Assembly (NCBI GenBank): GCA_024811115.1
Contig: JAKOGH010000755.1
Location: forward strand, 1 to 64,000
DNA from: Terana coerulea
Lineage: Eukaryota > Basidiomycota > Agaricomycetes > Polyporales > Phanerochaetaceae
DNA length: 64,000 nt
Reading direction: 5' to 3'
Below are positions 22,966 through 35,384 of the stretch, one piece after another. The position numbers and the translations under genes are program-made. Each line of letters opens with the position of its first letter. Positions within the stretch are counted from its first letter, which is position 1. Below the pieces are notes generated by a model. That model did no database searches and was not told the origin of the DNA. It saw nothing but the letters and a program-made list of their open reading frames with translations.

Positions 22966-25550
22966 CCGGCGAATTGGTTGTAGCAGGACTTCCCCTGAGT
23001 ACAGCGACAGAGCCTCGTTTATATGTCAGGCATGGGGTTAAGCTGCATCCAGTCGTATTTTCACAAGTTCAGCGGCACTATGGATGACGCGCGTCATTAG
23101 TAAACAACCCTATGGTCGCCCTGGACGATGAAGCCCGTCATTGGCTGTTCAGTGAAGTCAGCGTCATTGTGGCCATATTGAATGAATTGATTCACGTACG
23201 ATCGTCAGCGTCTAATCCTATCACTGCAACGTAACGCTCTAGCCTGGGAGTGCGCAGGACGGACACATCTTGAGAAGGTATGCGTTCACATGCACCAGGG
23301 TCGTCAGGAGAGCGAGCGATATGGTGGAGACGTGAACTAAACCCTCATGCACCGGACCGCGCAGCTTGAATGAAACCTTGATGTGGGATAGCAGGCGGTG
23401 GGACCATTGGAACACGCCATGCAGTGCATTCTACAGAGCTTATTCCAGCCGGAACCGAGTCGTGCTTAATCCTGTACGAGAGAGACGGTAGGCTTGAGGG
23501 ACAAGAATGTGTGGGATGAGGGAAAGGAAGTCCTTAAGGCTTGCAAAAACATGCCTGCCAGGCGCTTCACCGGGAGTAGAGGCGACAAGGTGTGCCGGAT
23601 CCTTCGCCGTGCGGCAGCGTCGCCCTCTAACGACGGACACGCTACTCTGCGGTTCTGACAAGCAATACACTTCAATTCAAACCCTGGATATCATGGGTAA
23701 CGCACATCATAGGTTTTATCTCCAACGCCACATTCCGCCCAGCCCACTACAAGTTGATACGGCTGAAGAAACGCTTGGTGGAGCTGCGCTGCCTGCGGTA
23801 CAACGGCAGCTGGAGGAGGCGTTTGCATGAGCTGTCGCATGGTAAGGAGAAACAGAGTACGTGCCTGAAAGGCCAGGTCCCCACTACACATCAGTCAGAA
23901 GCAGAGCATCATCCCGCATCCTGGGAGGACAAGGTGCGCAGAGCAGACATTTCCTGAGGATGAATGCCGTAAAAGACAAATCGAGTAGAACTAACTCAGG
24001 GAGTGTGAATGTGAACGTACCATTATGTGCAGACCTTCCCAGGCTGTAAGACGTCATGACTCATCCCAAGCGCATCTACACCTACGTGATTGTACGGTGC
24101 AGTGCAAGGCATCACTTGACGAGGGAAGAGTCAATTGCAAGAGTGCCGCTATCGTTTCATGAGGCCTGGTCAAACGGAATATTTCCAATCGTGATCCCGA
24201 ACTTCTCAAGGTCTAGACAAGGAAGGGGATACTCACCGCAGACTGCGAGCTTCTTCGGTACGACAAGAAGCCGAATTCAATGCGACGACTCTTTCAAGAG
24301 ATGTCAATTAAGGCTTAGTGCCTCATACCCCTGTACAGTTCAACGTTTACAGGCACCTGATGATCTTGACGAGATGCCGTCTGTAACAGAAATTGAATGT
24401 GAGCGAACTATCCAGGGAATAGAGATGCTGAACGAGCACTATGCCGGGCGGGAATATGGTCGAATGACGACTTACCCGCTATACGCCCCGGCATGCTTTC
24501 GGTTTCAGCACGGAGCAGGATGAAGCTCTTCATGGCTGGTCGCCTGCTCAAGTCAATTCAGCGTGCCACGCGTCAGCGACCAGCTGGTGGCATGGGAATA
24601 ATTTAGGAGTTTGAAGAAGACGCTAACCTGGGTCTCCAAGGCCTATCTGTAAAGCCGGTCGGGATTATCAGCCGCCCAAATTGCATTCAGAGCATCGAAA
24701 TAGAGTTGCCATTGCTCTGCTGTGTCTGACGAGAAAGCATCATGCTGGCAGCGTGCTCCAACATCTCGGTCATTGCAAGGGTTCATTTCCGCCCTCCTCG
24801 CGTATGCTGGCAACTTGGGCGTCCCCACGGGGCGGGTAAGGCATTCGGCCGCCCGAGCTAAACCCGATGCCGAGCACTTGGCCGAGGAACTACCACGGTT
24901 GCAGAAGTGCGTGAGAATGAGACAAATGTGCCCCGACAGTCAAGAGAAAATGCGGTACCAGCAGCAGGCTGACGCGGACAGCCCCAAGTCCTGAGCGCAA
25001 CGGAACAGTGATAGCGAAGCGCAACGGCGAGAACAAGCCGGACAGCGGACGTGCAGGCACCTGGCTGCGATCGGTGGGGAAGGGCATCTGGCCGTTAAAT
25101 AAATTAGGCTATTAGGATTGGTGCATATACTTCGCCGTTAGATACTGGCACAAGGTTTTCGAGGGAAGTACGGCTTACCGAAATAGAAGACAATTATATG
25201 GTAAAGCGTGAGTGACGGTGCGGCGGGCAATGTGTTCTATCGAGTGACTGAGATGTCATGGATGAGCAATGAAAGCCATCGATACAAGGTTCAGACCGAC
25301 CTTCGTGCTAGTGACCATGACCGGCGTGGAGATACTTCGAAGAGCGATGCCGGCTCCCAGGAAAGTCCATGGCCGTGGCTTTTCTCAGCATTATCCACAG
25401 AACGCGTCTTTTCGCCTATCGCAACCGCCAGCCATAGCGATGCTCGGAGGTGCTTGCCCGTTAGCCCTTGCCCGTAACCTTTGATGACGTAGAACCTAAA
25501 TTGTATGAATACCCGAAGCATCCACGCACACATGTCCCACAACCCTCACG
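22966..25550. other. Interval without a recognised gene
   Basis: ORFs near 23440-23890, 24056-24523 (plus, 155 codons) and 24643-24994 lack recognisable domains, and they overlap on opposite strands as random ORFs do. No RNA gene or repeat is seen. Confidence 0.35.
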
Positions 25551-26155
25551 ATGAGCATCCGTTTCTTGACATTGCTCGCCAGTGCCGTTACATTGACTGC
25601 GAATTTTCGGCCGCGAGGTCTCCCCGCAGGTTGTGAATGTACGGGGCAAGAATGCCAGTTCGGCCCCATCAGTGACCCCCCTCTGGGCACGATATACAGT
25701 CAGTACAAAGGGCGCTTAGACGGCAGAGACTTACATAAGGCATGCACAGCTAGCCACTACGTTCACGCCACCGCCATGTTTTCCCAATACGACGTTCATG
25801 GTGGCTGTATTGCAAGGCGACGGTAGCCAGCTTGCGAAAGTGTACAATTCACCCGGTTTGCTGGGTTCCATACTGCTGAACCTGGGAGGGAAGGCTGGTA
25901 CAGGGACAGCGAGTTTCACACTGGACAGTGGACCGCTCGAGCATGGGAGCATATATCGTAGGTGTAGGTGAACTCAGCGTGACGCATCATTGAGACTTCG
26001 CCACAGAAGCGACGCTTTTCACATACAACGCTACGACAGGGGATGTTGGAGGCGCAGTGACGGATCTGGACTTCACGTGGGAGGTACCCGTAAGTCCAAA
26101 CATACCCGAAAACAGCACGTACTAAAGACCTTAATCTTCATAGTCCCCGAGCTAA
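25551..26155 (+). CDS. Small secreted protein, about 148 aa
   Basis: Four exons in phase can be drawn: 25551-25698, 25754-25957, 26007-26089 and 26144-26155, ending WEVPSPS. The first residues (MSIRFLTLLASAVTLTA) are a plausible signal peptide, followed by a Cys-containing stretch (GCECTGQEC) and FGPISDPPLGTIY. The remaining part (CFPNTTFMVAVLQGDGS, LLGSILLNLGG, FTYNATTGDVGG, DLDFTWEV) has alternating hydrophobic residues and N-glycosylation sequons (NTT, NAT), like beta-rich extracellular proteins of agaricomycetes. Function unknown: cell-wall protein or effector-like small secreted protein are both possible. The last exon is only 12 nt, so the 3' end is the least sure part. Confidence 0.55.
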
Positions 26156-28407
26156 GTATCTGGGGCTTCTCGCCACTCCAATATGATACGTCGTTATGCA
26201 GCTCTAAGGAGCCTACTCAACGGTGCGAGAGGTGACACTGCTACAGGCTGCCGTGGGGATCTTCGGGCGAATACTCCACTTCTAGGATCGTTAGTACACG
26301 CACACTATGAGATTTCAATTCGTACCACTATGCTCCAAGAAATGTCGGCGTGTTCTCGGTAAACTTAAGATACAAGCCAGCCCGCAACTGAAGCCTGGAG
26401 GTCGTGGTGGGAGTGAAGAGCCTGAAGGCGATGTGTTAAGCGCCGTACCTTCACTCATCAGTTGATCACGGCAACTACCGAAGCCACCAACAGCCGCCGT
26501 TTGCCTAAGTATAGTCTTTGCAACCAGCGTCGTGGTTTGCAGGCAGAGATGACTTCTTCGTTGATTTTTCAGTAAAAACATGAAGAACTATGGCATTTCA
26601 GTGGCTTATTGTTATCAATATTACAAGCTGCCTTATTATTATCCCTTGTTTTGTACGGAAAGAATGTTGACTACTCAGCTGGCGTCGATGGCGGGCAAAT
26701 GCTTGAGCTTTGGAGGTTCACCATACTGAAGCTTGATGCATGTAGTATTTTTACCAGAAAAGGATCCAACCACGCCTGAGTGGCGGTGCTGAGGTGGATC
26801 AAGAAGATCCTGGTAGAAGCACCGGTAGTATATCCACTCATTCGGTGCTGGCTCAAAAGATGGAAGCTCAAGTTCATTGGCCGGATAAGATGAGGATTGT
26901 GGAACAGCCTCGATCAAGTGCCGGCTGTATTGCAGTCATTCAGCATACGCAGCTAGCTGAATGAAGGTCGACGATCTGAGGATGTAGCAGGGTGCGCTCG
27001 TAGAGCCTGAGCAATGGTGAATGGTGGTGTCCTTGGAGTATCAGGCGTCACGGGCAATTCGCGGGCTACTCCTCATTATGGCACCAGGAACATCCGGCTC
27101 GGATTATATGAGTCGCCGTGGCTGAAGGGGCTCCGGGGATTCATGGCTTCGACTTCAACTGAATGACCATGTGTATCCTTGACGGTCCGTATGCCAGTGA
27201 TTAGCCATAGAGATGCAGAAATAGATATGGCTCACGTTTTCATTATGTAGTAGAGTGTATCATATGGACACGTCTACATGACGTTTATTGACCGGGGCGG
27301 TACCGGACGTGCGACTTGACGAACGTGTATGACACACGCTTCCCCTGCAGGGGACAAATGGTCCGGCGCACCGACGGTCATTTCGTGCGTATCATGGGAG
27401 CCAAGAGTGTTCATGAGACTCCGGCGTTCAATTAGGTGATGATGGACCTGCAAGCATCCCGCTGGCTTTGCTTGATATGCTTGGGCGGGTGCCGGAAATC
27501 CACGAGACTTCTAGAGCATGACCATATCAATTCGTGCATAGCTGGTACGTAGAAGATAGAAGAATAAATCAGCCAACCTGTGCACGCGGGTGCCGACTAT
27601 CGCGTGATTGTCAGACGAGCAGCCAGACAGTCGCCAGAGTTTATAAGAAGCCGTAAGTCATGAGACCGCAAACTGAGTCAACAACAACCGGTCCTCGTCC
27701 CCCTGACCACCGAACTGTTGTCAATGAGAGGGGCAACCAGACAGGGGATAGAAATGCCGATAAGCGAATGTTTCGAGAGTTGGACCCAGGGTGAAACTGC
27801 CGATCAACGATTCCATTGACTGCACCGTTAAATTCTTGAAAAGAGTACACCAGTTCATAGCGATAGAGGGCAGGCTGGTTCCGCACCCTTCCAGTGTACC
27901 GCGGTGAGTCGGGGCAACATCGGTAGTATTTTGGCACCGCCACGAGAGCTGTCAGCTCGCAAGCGGTAGACTGAGAACCAGACGCATGTGCATACACATA
28001 TTATGCCGCAGTCTACGTTGCACCAGCAGTGTTCGCCACGCTCGCAAACAGTGATGAAAACGATGAACCGGTAGATGTGTTAGCCTTGCGTTGGCCGTCC
28101 AGGCCCGTCCTTGCACTGAGAGAAGTTGCCTAATATAAAGCGAGTTTCGACTATGAGATAGGGGGAAGCCGGGAATATTATGCACATATCACAGGCTTAC
28201 TCTGTGGATATTCCTAAGGCATGATCTCTCTAAGGTCCAACAATCTTGACCTGCTTGATATGAAGACGCATGCTAGTCGGGACAAGCAGGACGGGCCGCC
28301 CTGACCCGCCTACTTGGTGCGAAGCGCCGCTTATGTAAAGTTAAAGGCGCCTATTGAATCTGCGGCCAGCAGTCTCGCCCGCTCTGAACTCTTCACATTC
28401 ACCACCC
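26156..28407. other. Interval without a recognised gene
   Basis: Short ORFs only (for example 26671-26917 minus, 27641-27997 minus). None has a recognisable motif or a phased exon chain. Confidence 0.35.
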
Positions 28408-29726
28408 ATGCTTCGTGCTTGTTCTTGCACCGTATTGCGACAAGTTGGTGCCTCCCGGTCTTGGAGTTTTGCTCGTCGACAACTACAAAACAACGTCAAC
28501 CACAGTTCTCGTCACTTGTCCTCCGGAGTTCCCCGTTATTTCTCGGCGGCACGGGAACAAGAAGTTCCTGCAGACTTGCACGATGATGAAGGTTGGGACG
28601 ATGTCGAAGAAGGAGGAGGTTCCAGCAACTGGGTGAATTACAGACCGCGGAGAGGCGCACGTAGGTCTGTCATCGTAAGAGGATTCGACCCGGATTCCAC
28701 TTCAATTGACGACATCCGGGACGCACTGGAACACTACGGGGCAGTCCAGCAGATAAGTGAGCCATGGCTTGACATTCTCTGAAAACCATTTACTCACTTT
28801 TGAAGAGATTTCCATGGCCGGGGAGTCTGCTACGTCGAGTTTGTAAACATACTTTCCGCGCAGAGGTTAATCGCAGAGCGCAGAACACGCCCGAACTACG
28901 TCAACGGCAAGCCCCTCACAATCAATTTCTCAGTGGACGTTATCGATGTCGGGGAGCCAACTCGGATGATATGGGTATCTGGCTTGGATATGTCCACTCG
29001 ACCGGATTTGAAGCGGCTTAAAGCCATATTCGACCCGTACGGGGAAGTGGAGAACATTGTTCTAAGTGCGTGGCACTTCACTGGTTCTTGATACGAGACT
29101 TACGCACATCCAGATAGGAAGGGCTTGCCGACTTGCATCGTTCGATATTCCTCTGTGCAAGAAGCGATGACTGCCATAGAAACACACCGAGACAGACCAT
29201 TCCAATATCGAGGTTTCGTACTACAGCTCCGGTATAGTGATAGCAAGCCTTCAGATCTACGCACGCCCAATCCGTCATTGCATGTCATGGGCTTCGCAGG
29301 CGATGAAGAGAAACTGCTTTCCTACATTCCCGACCAAGCTGGCTTAGTGCAACATGTGTACATGAGTACGTCCGATGTCTCGTCAGCTCCCAATCAACCT
29401 TCTGACTTAAATACTCCTGCGCAGGCCATCCACGTGGCGAAGAGAAAGAACGATTTGACGTCTTCATCCGCTTTGACTCTGTTGAGAAAGCTGAAGAAGC
29501 CATGCATGTTCTCAACTACCAGCTGGGCATTGCAGCTCAGTATGCCTGGCCAAAAAGAGCCGTGAAGAAGTCAAGGCCGATCCTCGACACTTCTACTAGA
29601 CCGTTTGGCATCCGCAAGACCCCGATCCTAGGACCTAGAGTTGACATTACGCTCCAAGCCCACCACTCAATATCATGCATCCTACGCCGAAACTCGCCCT
29701 ACACATGCGCTCTCAATTTAATGTGA
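28408..29726 (+). CDS. RNA-binding protein with three RRM-type domains, probable mitochondrial targeting
   Basis: Four exons in phase, 28408-28756, 28808-29065, 29114-29365 and 29425-29726, give 386 aa. The N-terminus (MLRACSCTVLRQVG, Arg-rich and acid-poor) resembles a mitochondrial presequence. An in-frame ATG 54 nt upstream exists, but 28408 gives the better presequence. RRM1 has RNP2 VIVRGF and RNP1 RGVCYVEF. RRM2 runs from MIWVSGLDMS to KGLPTCIVRYSSVQEAM. A third, degenerate RRM spans LHVMGFAGDEE to ERFDVFIRFDSVEKAEEAM. The likely role is binding organellar or other RNA; the exact target is unknown. It converges on the kinase gene, with only 137 bp between stop codons. Confidence 0.8.
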
Positions 29727-29863
29727 TTAGCTGGCTGCACCTAGATTATAATTCATTTGTACAATACTTCTGCAATATACATGTCCTGCGATATCATCGT
29801 CCATTGCGTCCGTGCTTTGCATAGTGCGTTACACCTAGTCCAACATCCTGTGCTACCTGTTCT

Positions 29864-32800
29864 TTACAACGCCGTCGGTTCCTCCCTATCCGGAGGGAAC
29901 CTCAGTCTTGCGAGAAGAACCGTGTCCCAGGCGTCGGCGTTCTTCTTGACCAATGAGACCTTGCTCGCAGAGGTCACTTGTGGCAACTCTTCGTCAACAT
30001 ACACCGGGCCTTCGAGCGCTGAAGCGGAATCCGTGGAAGTGGAAAATACGCCCCATGGTTGCCCAACTTTAGGGCCCGCAAAAACGTTGAAGTTGACCTG
30101 AGATGCAACATCGCCACGTAAGTCCAACATTAAGGAAGAGATTCCGGCCGCTTACCTGACCGTCGGGGTGGCTGTGGCTCACAAATAGGGCGTAGTCCGC
30201 GGCATCAAGAGTACCAATGACTGGACCATGGTATCAGTCGGTTGTACGCAGTGTGGACTGCCAATGACGTACCGAGCATAAGGTCCTCTTTTCGAATACC
30301 ATGTTCCTGGCCGTACAAATCCAAGATCTGTGGTGCATAGGCATGGAACCATTTCGCGGCGCGGCCAGGTTGGCATCGGCGACGTAGTGGTACACCGTCG
30401 ACTCGGTGAATAAATGGGCGGTCTTGTGGCCGAGGCGCAGCGCTGACGAATATCGCCTGCTCACCGTCCGACTGCAACGTGCCGGTTAGCTACCCTGCTC
30501 TGCCTGAAAACGACCGTCGACGTACCTGTTGGACCCCTCCTTCCCCCGGTATATCCACCCTTGGAGCAGATCCCATTTCCTCTTGTACGCGTTCCGCTTG
30601 AAGTCGGGGTGACTGGATGTAGTCACGTTACCGTACCCGAAGATCGAGGGCATGTCGCGCGTGCGACCACTTGAGCTCTCCAATGGGCGGAAAGCGTTAA
30701 ACAAGGTCACGAAAGAGCCAGGAAGGTTTGTCATGGTATCCGACAGCGCCCAGTTCAACTGGCGAAGGAGACCATAGCGGTAGCGTCACTAGACGGCCAG
30801 TGCTTAGACGAGCGCAAACAGCATTTTACATATGTGCCACTTACGAGAGTGATTGAACTCGTGTTCCAATACAATCCGGTATCTGCGCTCATTCCTGGCT
30901 TCCGCTGTCTGCGGATCGAGGGAGTGCACAGGTTGCGGAGACGGGTTGCCTGGGATATCCAGTACAACCTCTGATCGGCCGTCCGAAGACGAGTGAAGCA
31001 CAGACGAGGTACGGCTGGGAGGGTGCGACGGCTGAGGTGAATGTATGGTGGGAGCTGCGGTGGTTTGGCCGCTGGGGGCTGAGCGTGCCGAAGGCCCAGT
31101 CTGAGGTGGGTGGGGTATGCCTGCGCCGGGTATAGGCTCTGACGTGTTCGACGCTAGCTCTGGGAGACCGTAAGCGAAGGGTGAAGACGACTCGCGAGGT
31201 AGTGAAGACCCTTCAGCAGTGATGTAGGAGTCGGAGCTTCCGTCAAACGATGGCACATCGACCTCGAAGACGTCAGCTAGAGAGGAAGCGTAGCTGTCAG
31301 TCGCGGTAAGCATATATTCACTCAAGCCACTCACGCGGGAGGGTGTTAGGCAACGGCTTGGGCGTCATGTCGGGGCTTTTCCAAGGCTTCTCCAACTCAT
31401 CTATCCACTGTATCCACTCGTCTTCCTCCTCGATCTCTCCCTCTTCTAACTCATCTACCTCTAAGCCCGACCAGCCAAAGCGTGCGCGCAGTTGGAAAAG
31501 CGACTTGTCGAGCTCTGCGAATGATGGACGGGTCATGGGATCCGCAGACCAACACGACTGGACTATTTCAGCCAGTTGTGGTGACCATGGCCGGATTGAA
31601 GGGAGTGTAGGACGCATGTTCTCTTCTGCATGTAAATCAGAAAATGCGAAATAGCACGTACAAAGCATACTCACTGAGCACGAAATGGCGGACTGCGTCA
31701 TCATCGGCAAGTGGCCATGGCACGTCGCCCTTGCTGAGAACTTCGTAACAAGATACTGCAAACGCGTAGACGTCGGCCTGCGCCGTGAGCTTGCCCTGCC
31801 CGGCCGCGAGTTCGGGTGCCTGCCAACGAAGAGTGCCATCTGTATCGCGTAAAATCTCGTTTAGCGACGATGTCTGTAAGTAACTGACGGACTCACGAGG
31901 CTGCGGCTTCCCGCTAAGTCTATACGCCTCGGACTTCATCTCACTTTGTCCGAAGTCGGAGATGACACAATGACCATGGTCGTCGATCAAGACATTAGCG
32001 CACTAGCAAAACATCAGCACGCAAGAACATCAGCACCCAGAGTCACGCAATAAGCAAGCACGCACCTTGAGGTCCCCATGCAATATGCCCGATTTATGTA
32101 GGTACGACATCCCACAGACAATCTCATGGACCATCCGCAAAACGCCTTTTGCCGGGTCGTCGAGAAGAGCGTCCCAGACACCCTTCGACAAGCCCTTGAC
32201 CCACTTCGGCAGGCTCCCGCGTTCATAGTATCTGCTGACGATGAACCAAGGCAAGGCCACCCTGCTCATGTCCCAGCCGATGCCGCTCCCGCCCTGCTGG
32301 TCGTTCGGGACCGCATCCGGCTCAACGGCGCTCGCGCCGACCATCTCGAGCACGTTCCGGTGCCGCAGCTCGTTCCACACGCGCACCTCCTGCAGGAACA
32401 TTTCCTTCGGCGTCCACGACGCGAGCACCTTCACCGCGACCGTGCGCCCGCGGTACTGCCCGCGCCAGACCTCGCTGAAGAAGCCCATGCCGATGCGCTC
32501 GTACCGGTCGACCTCGTACCGCGTGATCGTCCACGGCGGCAGGGAGAGCCGCGCGGGCGGCGTGCCGGACGCCGCGGAGAGGCGGACGAGGGACTGGATG
32601 CCCGTCTCGATGAACTCGCGGTCAAGCGTGTCGTGCGAGGCGGTCGACGAGCCTTGCGTGCGGTCCGACGACGCCTGCGAGCTGGACGAGCGGCGCGAGT
32701 GCTCGCTGTCGACAGTGTCCTTGCGCATTAGGTTCGGACTCAGTTTTTCCGTGCTCTCTGTGCCTATGGCCCTCCCGACGATACCGTCGACGATGCCCTG

Positions 32801-35279
32801 CAGGCTGCTGATACTGTCCTCCGTGGGCATACCCGGCTCCTGGGCCGACGCAAACCGCTCGCGCTCCTCCCTATCACGAGCAATCTCGTCCTCGAGCGCG
32901 CGCTGGAGGGCCTTGAGCGCCTCAGGCGCCTCCTCGGGATTCACCTGCAACAGCCGCAGCATGGCTGCGTCGTCGTTTGTTTCCATCGCGTGACGCATCA
33001 GCTGTCGCAGGTCGGCGTAGTCGTACAGGCTGTCGTGCGTGTTCTGCCACGCGGTGAGCTCGGCCAGCTTGGAGCGGACTTCGTGCTCGGTGGTCGGGAC
33101 CGTGGAAGGGAGATTCGGGCGGGGTGGGGGACGGAACGTTTGGTAGGGAGTTGGCGTCTGGGGAGTCGGCACGTCGTCAAATGCCTTTACGTCGAGATCC
33201 AGGGTCGCAAGCTGCGGCTCCGGGTCCGTCGGAGAGATGCCCTGAAGTTGAAGCCCGGTGTCATAGCTCTCTGGCGGCTCGAAGTCGATAGGCGAGGCAA
33301 TTTGCCTTCCGTATGAGCGCGGAGATGAATACGCCGGAAGCTGGTTGTTCGTGAAAGGTGGAGTGTGGAGGACATGATCGATCAGGAGGTTGGTATCCGC
33401 TTGACGTCTTTCCTCGGCACGCAGAACTTGCTTGAGAATGCGTATCTGGATAGAGAGCTAGGAAAGACGAAAAGGCTATTAATCACTTCATAAACTCATC
33501 TAATCGTTAGACTGACCGAGAACATGCCTAGAGCATCATTCAAGATAGCGTCACACACAGAGATCTCCCGCTGAATTTCCTCGCGCTTGAGGTACCGCTT
33601 AAGGAACGGCCGCCGGTTCTGTCTCTCTAACAAACTCCGGACTTGTGTGAATGCGCTACAAAATACGTTAGTACACGCTGGACCCCTTCGCAGGAACACA
33701 CATACGAAATCAAGCGCTGCAGAGGAGCCTTCAGCTCATTACTGACAGGGCCTAGCGCCGATGCACCACCTGCGCCGTACGCATGAGGGAGCTGCCTCTT
33801 CTCGTTTGTCGGTGTTGCCCCACTGCGAGGCGATCCTTGTGATTTCGGTAGAGACGCGTGGCTTGCACTCGGGGAGCCTAGCTTTGGTGAGCTGGTGTTG
33901 GCCTGTACCGAGAGCCCGTCCGCTTCCTGAATCTCATCTCTGACCGACTGCAGAATGGTCGCGCAGCGTTCGGTCAGGCGGAGACAAGCCAACCTATTAA
34001 CCTAGTACGCAGGTATGTCAATTACATGCTTACAAACCAGGATATATGAACTTACGTCGACAAGCTGCACAGCCTCCCAGATACCGAGCAAGACTCTGGC
34101 TGCCTCCTGCAAGGCCGATGACTGGTGCAAACTCCAGGACGTCCGTGCCGATAATAAGCGCTTCATGCGCAACATCAGACGCCGTGTCCAGGACCGCTGA
34201 CGTAATCTTCTGAACGCTCTGGTGAAGTGCCGTTAGCCAATCAGATTGCTTTCAGGCAGCCAATGAAAGCGCACCTCTTTAGTCCTAACCCAACTCTCAC
34301 TCTGCTCAGGCGGGACGGCTCCTGTCTTGTGCCAGAGGCTCGAAGTGTGCGGCGGGGAATAGACCACATGTGATTCACGAGTGTCGGCCGGGAGCTCGTC
34401 CTGCGATCCCCTCTCGGTACGATCGAACCACGGCCTCGGTGTCCCGGACCTCGACTGCCACCAGTACTTCTTGTCCTCCTCCGTCTCTGCGACGGAACGT
34501 ATGGTCCCACGTGCGGTCGACGGCCGCGAGTCCGCATGATGCGACGAGGACGGCGACAGGTTCCGGAACGAGCTCCACGACATCGCGAGGTCCTTCAGCG
34601 GGCTCGTGGGGCGCCCGGTCCTCGTCCGGGACGCCTCGCGCGACGCAGGGGCGGACGCGTTCGGCGAGCTCAACGACTGTGCGCGGCCGCGGCCTGTCCC
34701 GAGGGTCTGCGCGTGCGGCGCTGGCTGCGGCAGCGGATTGGAGATGACGCGCGCCATGGGCGTAGCAGTCAGCCCTGCGGGCGATGTGTCGGCGCGAAGC
34801 GTCGAGGTAGATTACCCGCGAGGGCGTGTTCGTACTTGCGTTGCTGCGCCTTGACTGGGACCAGCAGACATCGGGGGAGCAGGGGACACGCTGCGCTGTG
34901 GCGGAGTGACGCTGACGAGCGGATGGACTTGCTTTGCGGAGGGCAGTATTGGATCGGACTTGGTTGATGTCGGTCCTGCTGGAGGAAGAGGAGACGATTT
35001 CGGGGTAGGGGTCGACCCAGGAGAAGACGCGGGTTGCACCTTGGCAGGTGGTGGCGGAGGTGGCATGCTGCTGACGGACTGCGGGGGTAACGAGCTTGAA
35101 CTTAGTTGTTTGGGGTTTCGAGATTGAGAGGTGCTTGATGAACCAAACGATGTCAAGGTGTGAAGAAGAGAGGACGATCGAGCACCAGCGGGTTTGACGG
35201 AGTCCTTAGCCTTCTCTCCTTTTAACTGCTTCTTCACCACAGCTTCGTTGTCTGCAGAGTCAGATGCAGCTGGGGGCAT
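29864..35279 (-). CDS. TKL-type protein kinase with N-terminal four-helix MLKL_NTD/HeLo-like segment and basidiomycete-specific C-terminal domain; three frame breaks
   Basis: Fourteen exons read on the minus strand: 34836-35279, 34275-34724, 34056-34218, 33706-34001, 33517-33655, 32066-33457, 31897-32002, 31675-31839, 31335-31625, 30845-31276, 30526-30788, 30273-30456, 30156-30220 and 29864-30097. About 298 residues of Ser/Pro-rich disorder come first. A helical segment follows (ASDVAHEALIIGTDVLEFAP, RLACLRLTERCATILQSV, FLKRYLKREEIQREI, NDALGMFS), of the kind found before TKL kinases in fungi. The kinase has IGMGFFSEVWRG, VAVK, LHGDLK, SDFG and WQAPE, so catalytic residues are present. Without the GTGAGT intron at 31334, translation stops at 31318. 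With it, the frame runs into a Pro-rich linker and a domain with LGAVGY, GHKTAHLFTESTVYHYV and FNVFAGPKVGQPWG. Exons 3, 11 and 12 each miss frame by one base. Confidence 0.72.
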
Positions 35280-35384
35280 TGTGCACTTCTATCCGGACTC
35301 CGGTGAAATGAAAACGCAGTTGGCAGGTGTGCTAGGATTTTGGGATAGTAAGCTACGTGTACGGAGGATGTGGACCAAGCTGAG

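Noticed and set aside
24056..24523. 155-codon plus-strand ORF
   Set aside because: No domain, no phased exons, not supported beyond chance.
32126..32993. Long plus-strand ORFs opposite the kinase
   Set aside because: Antisense shadows of a GC-rich coding exon; composition is Arg/Pro/Ala-rich as expected for shadows.
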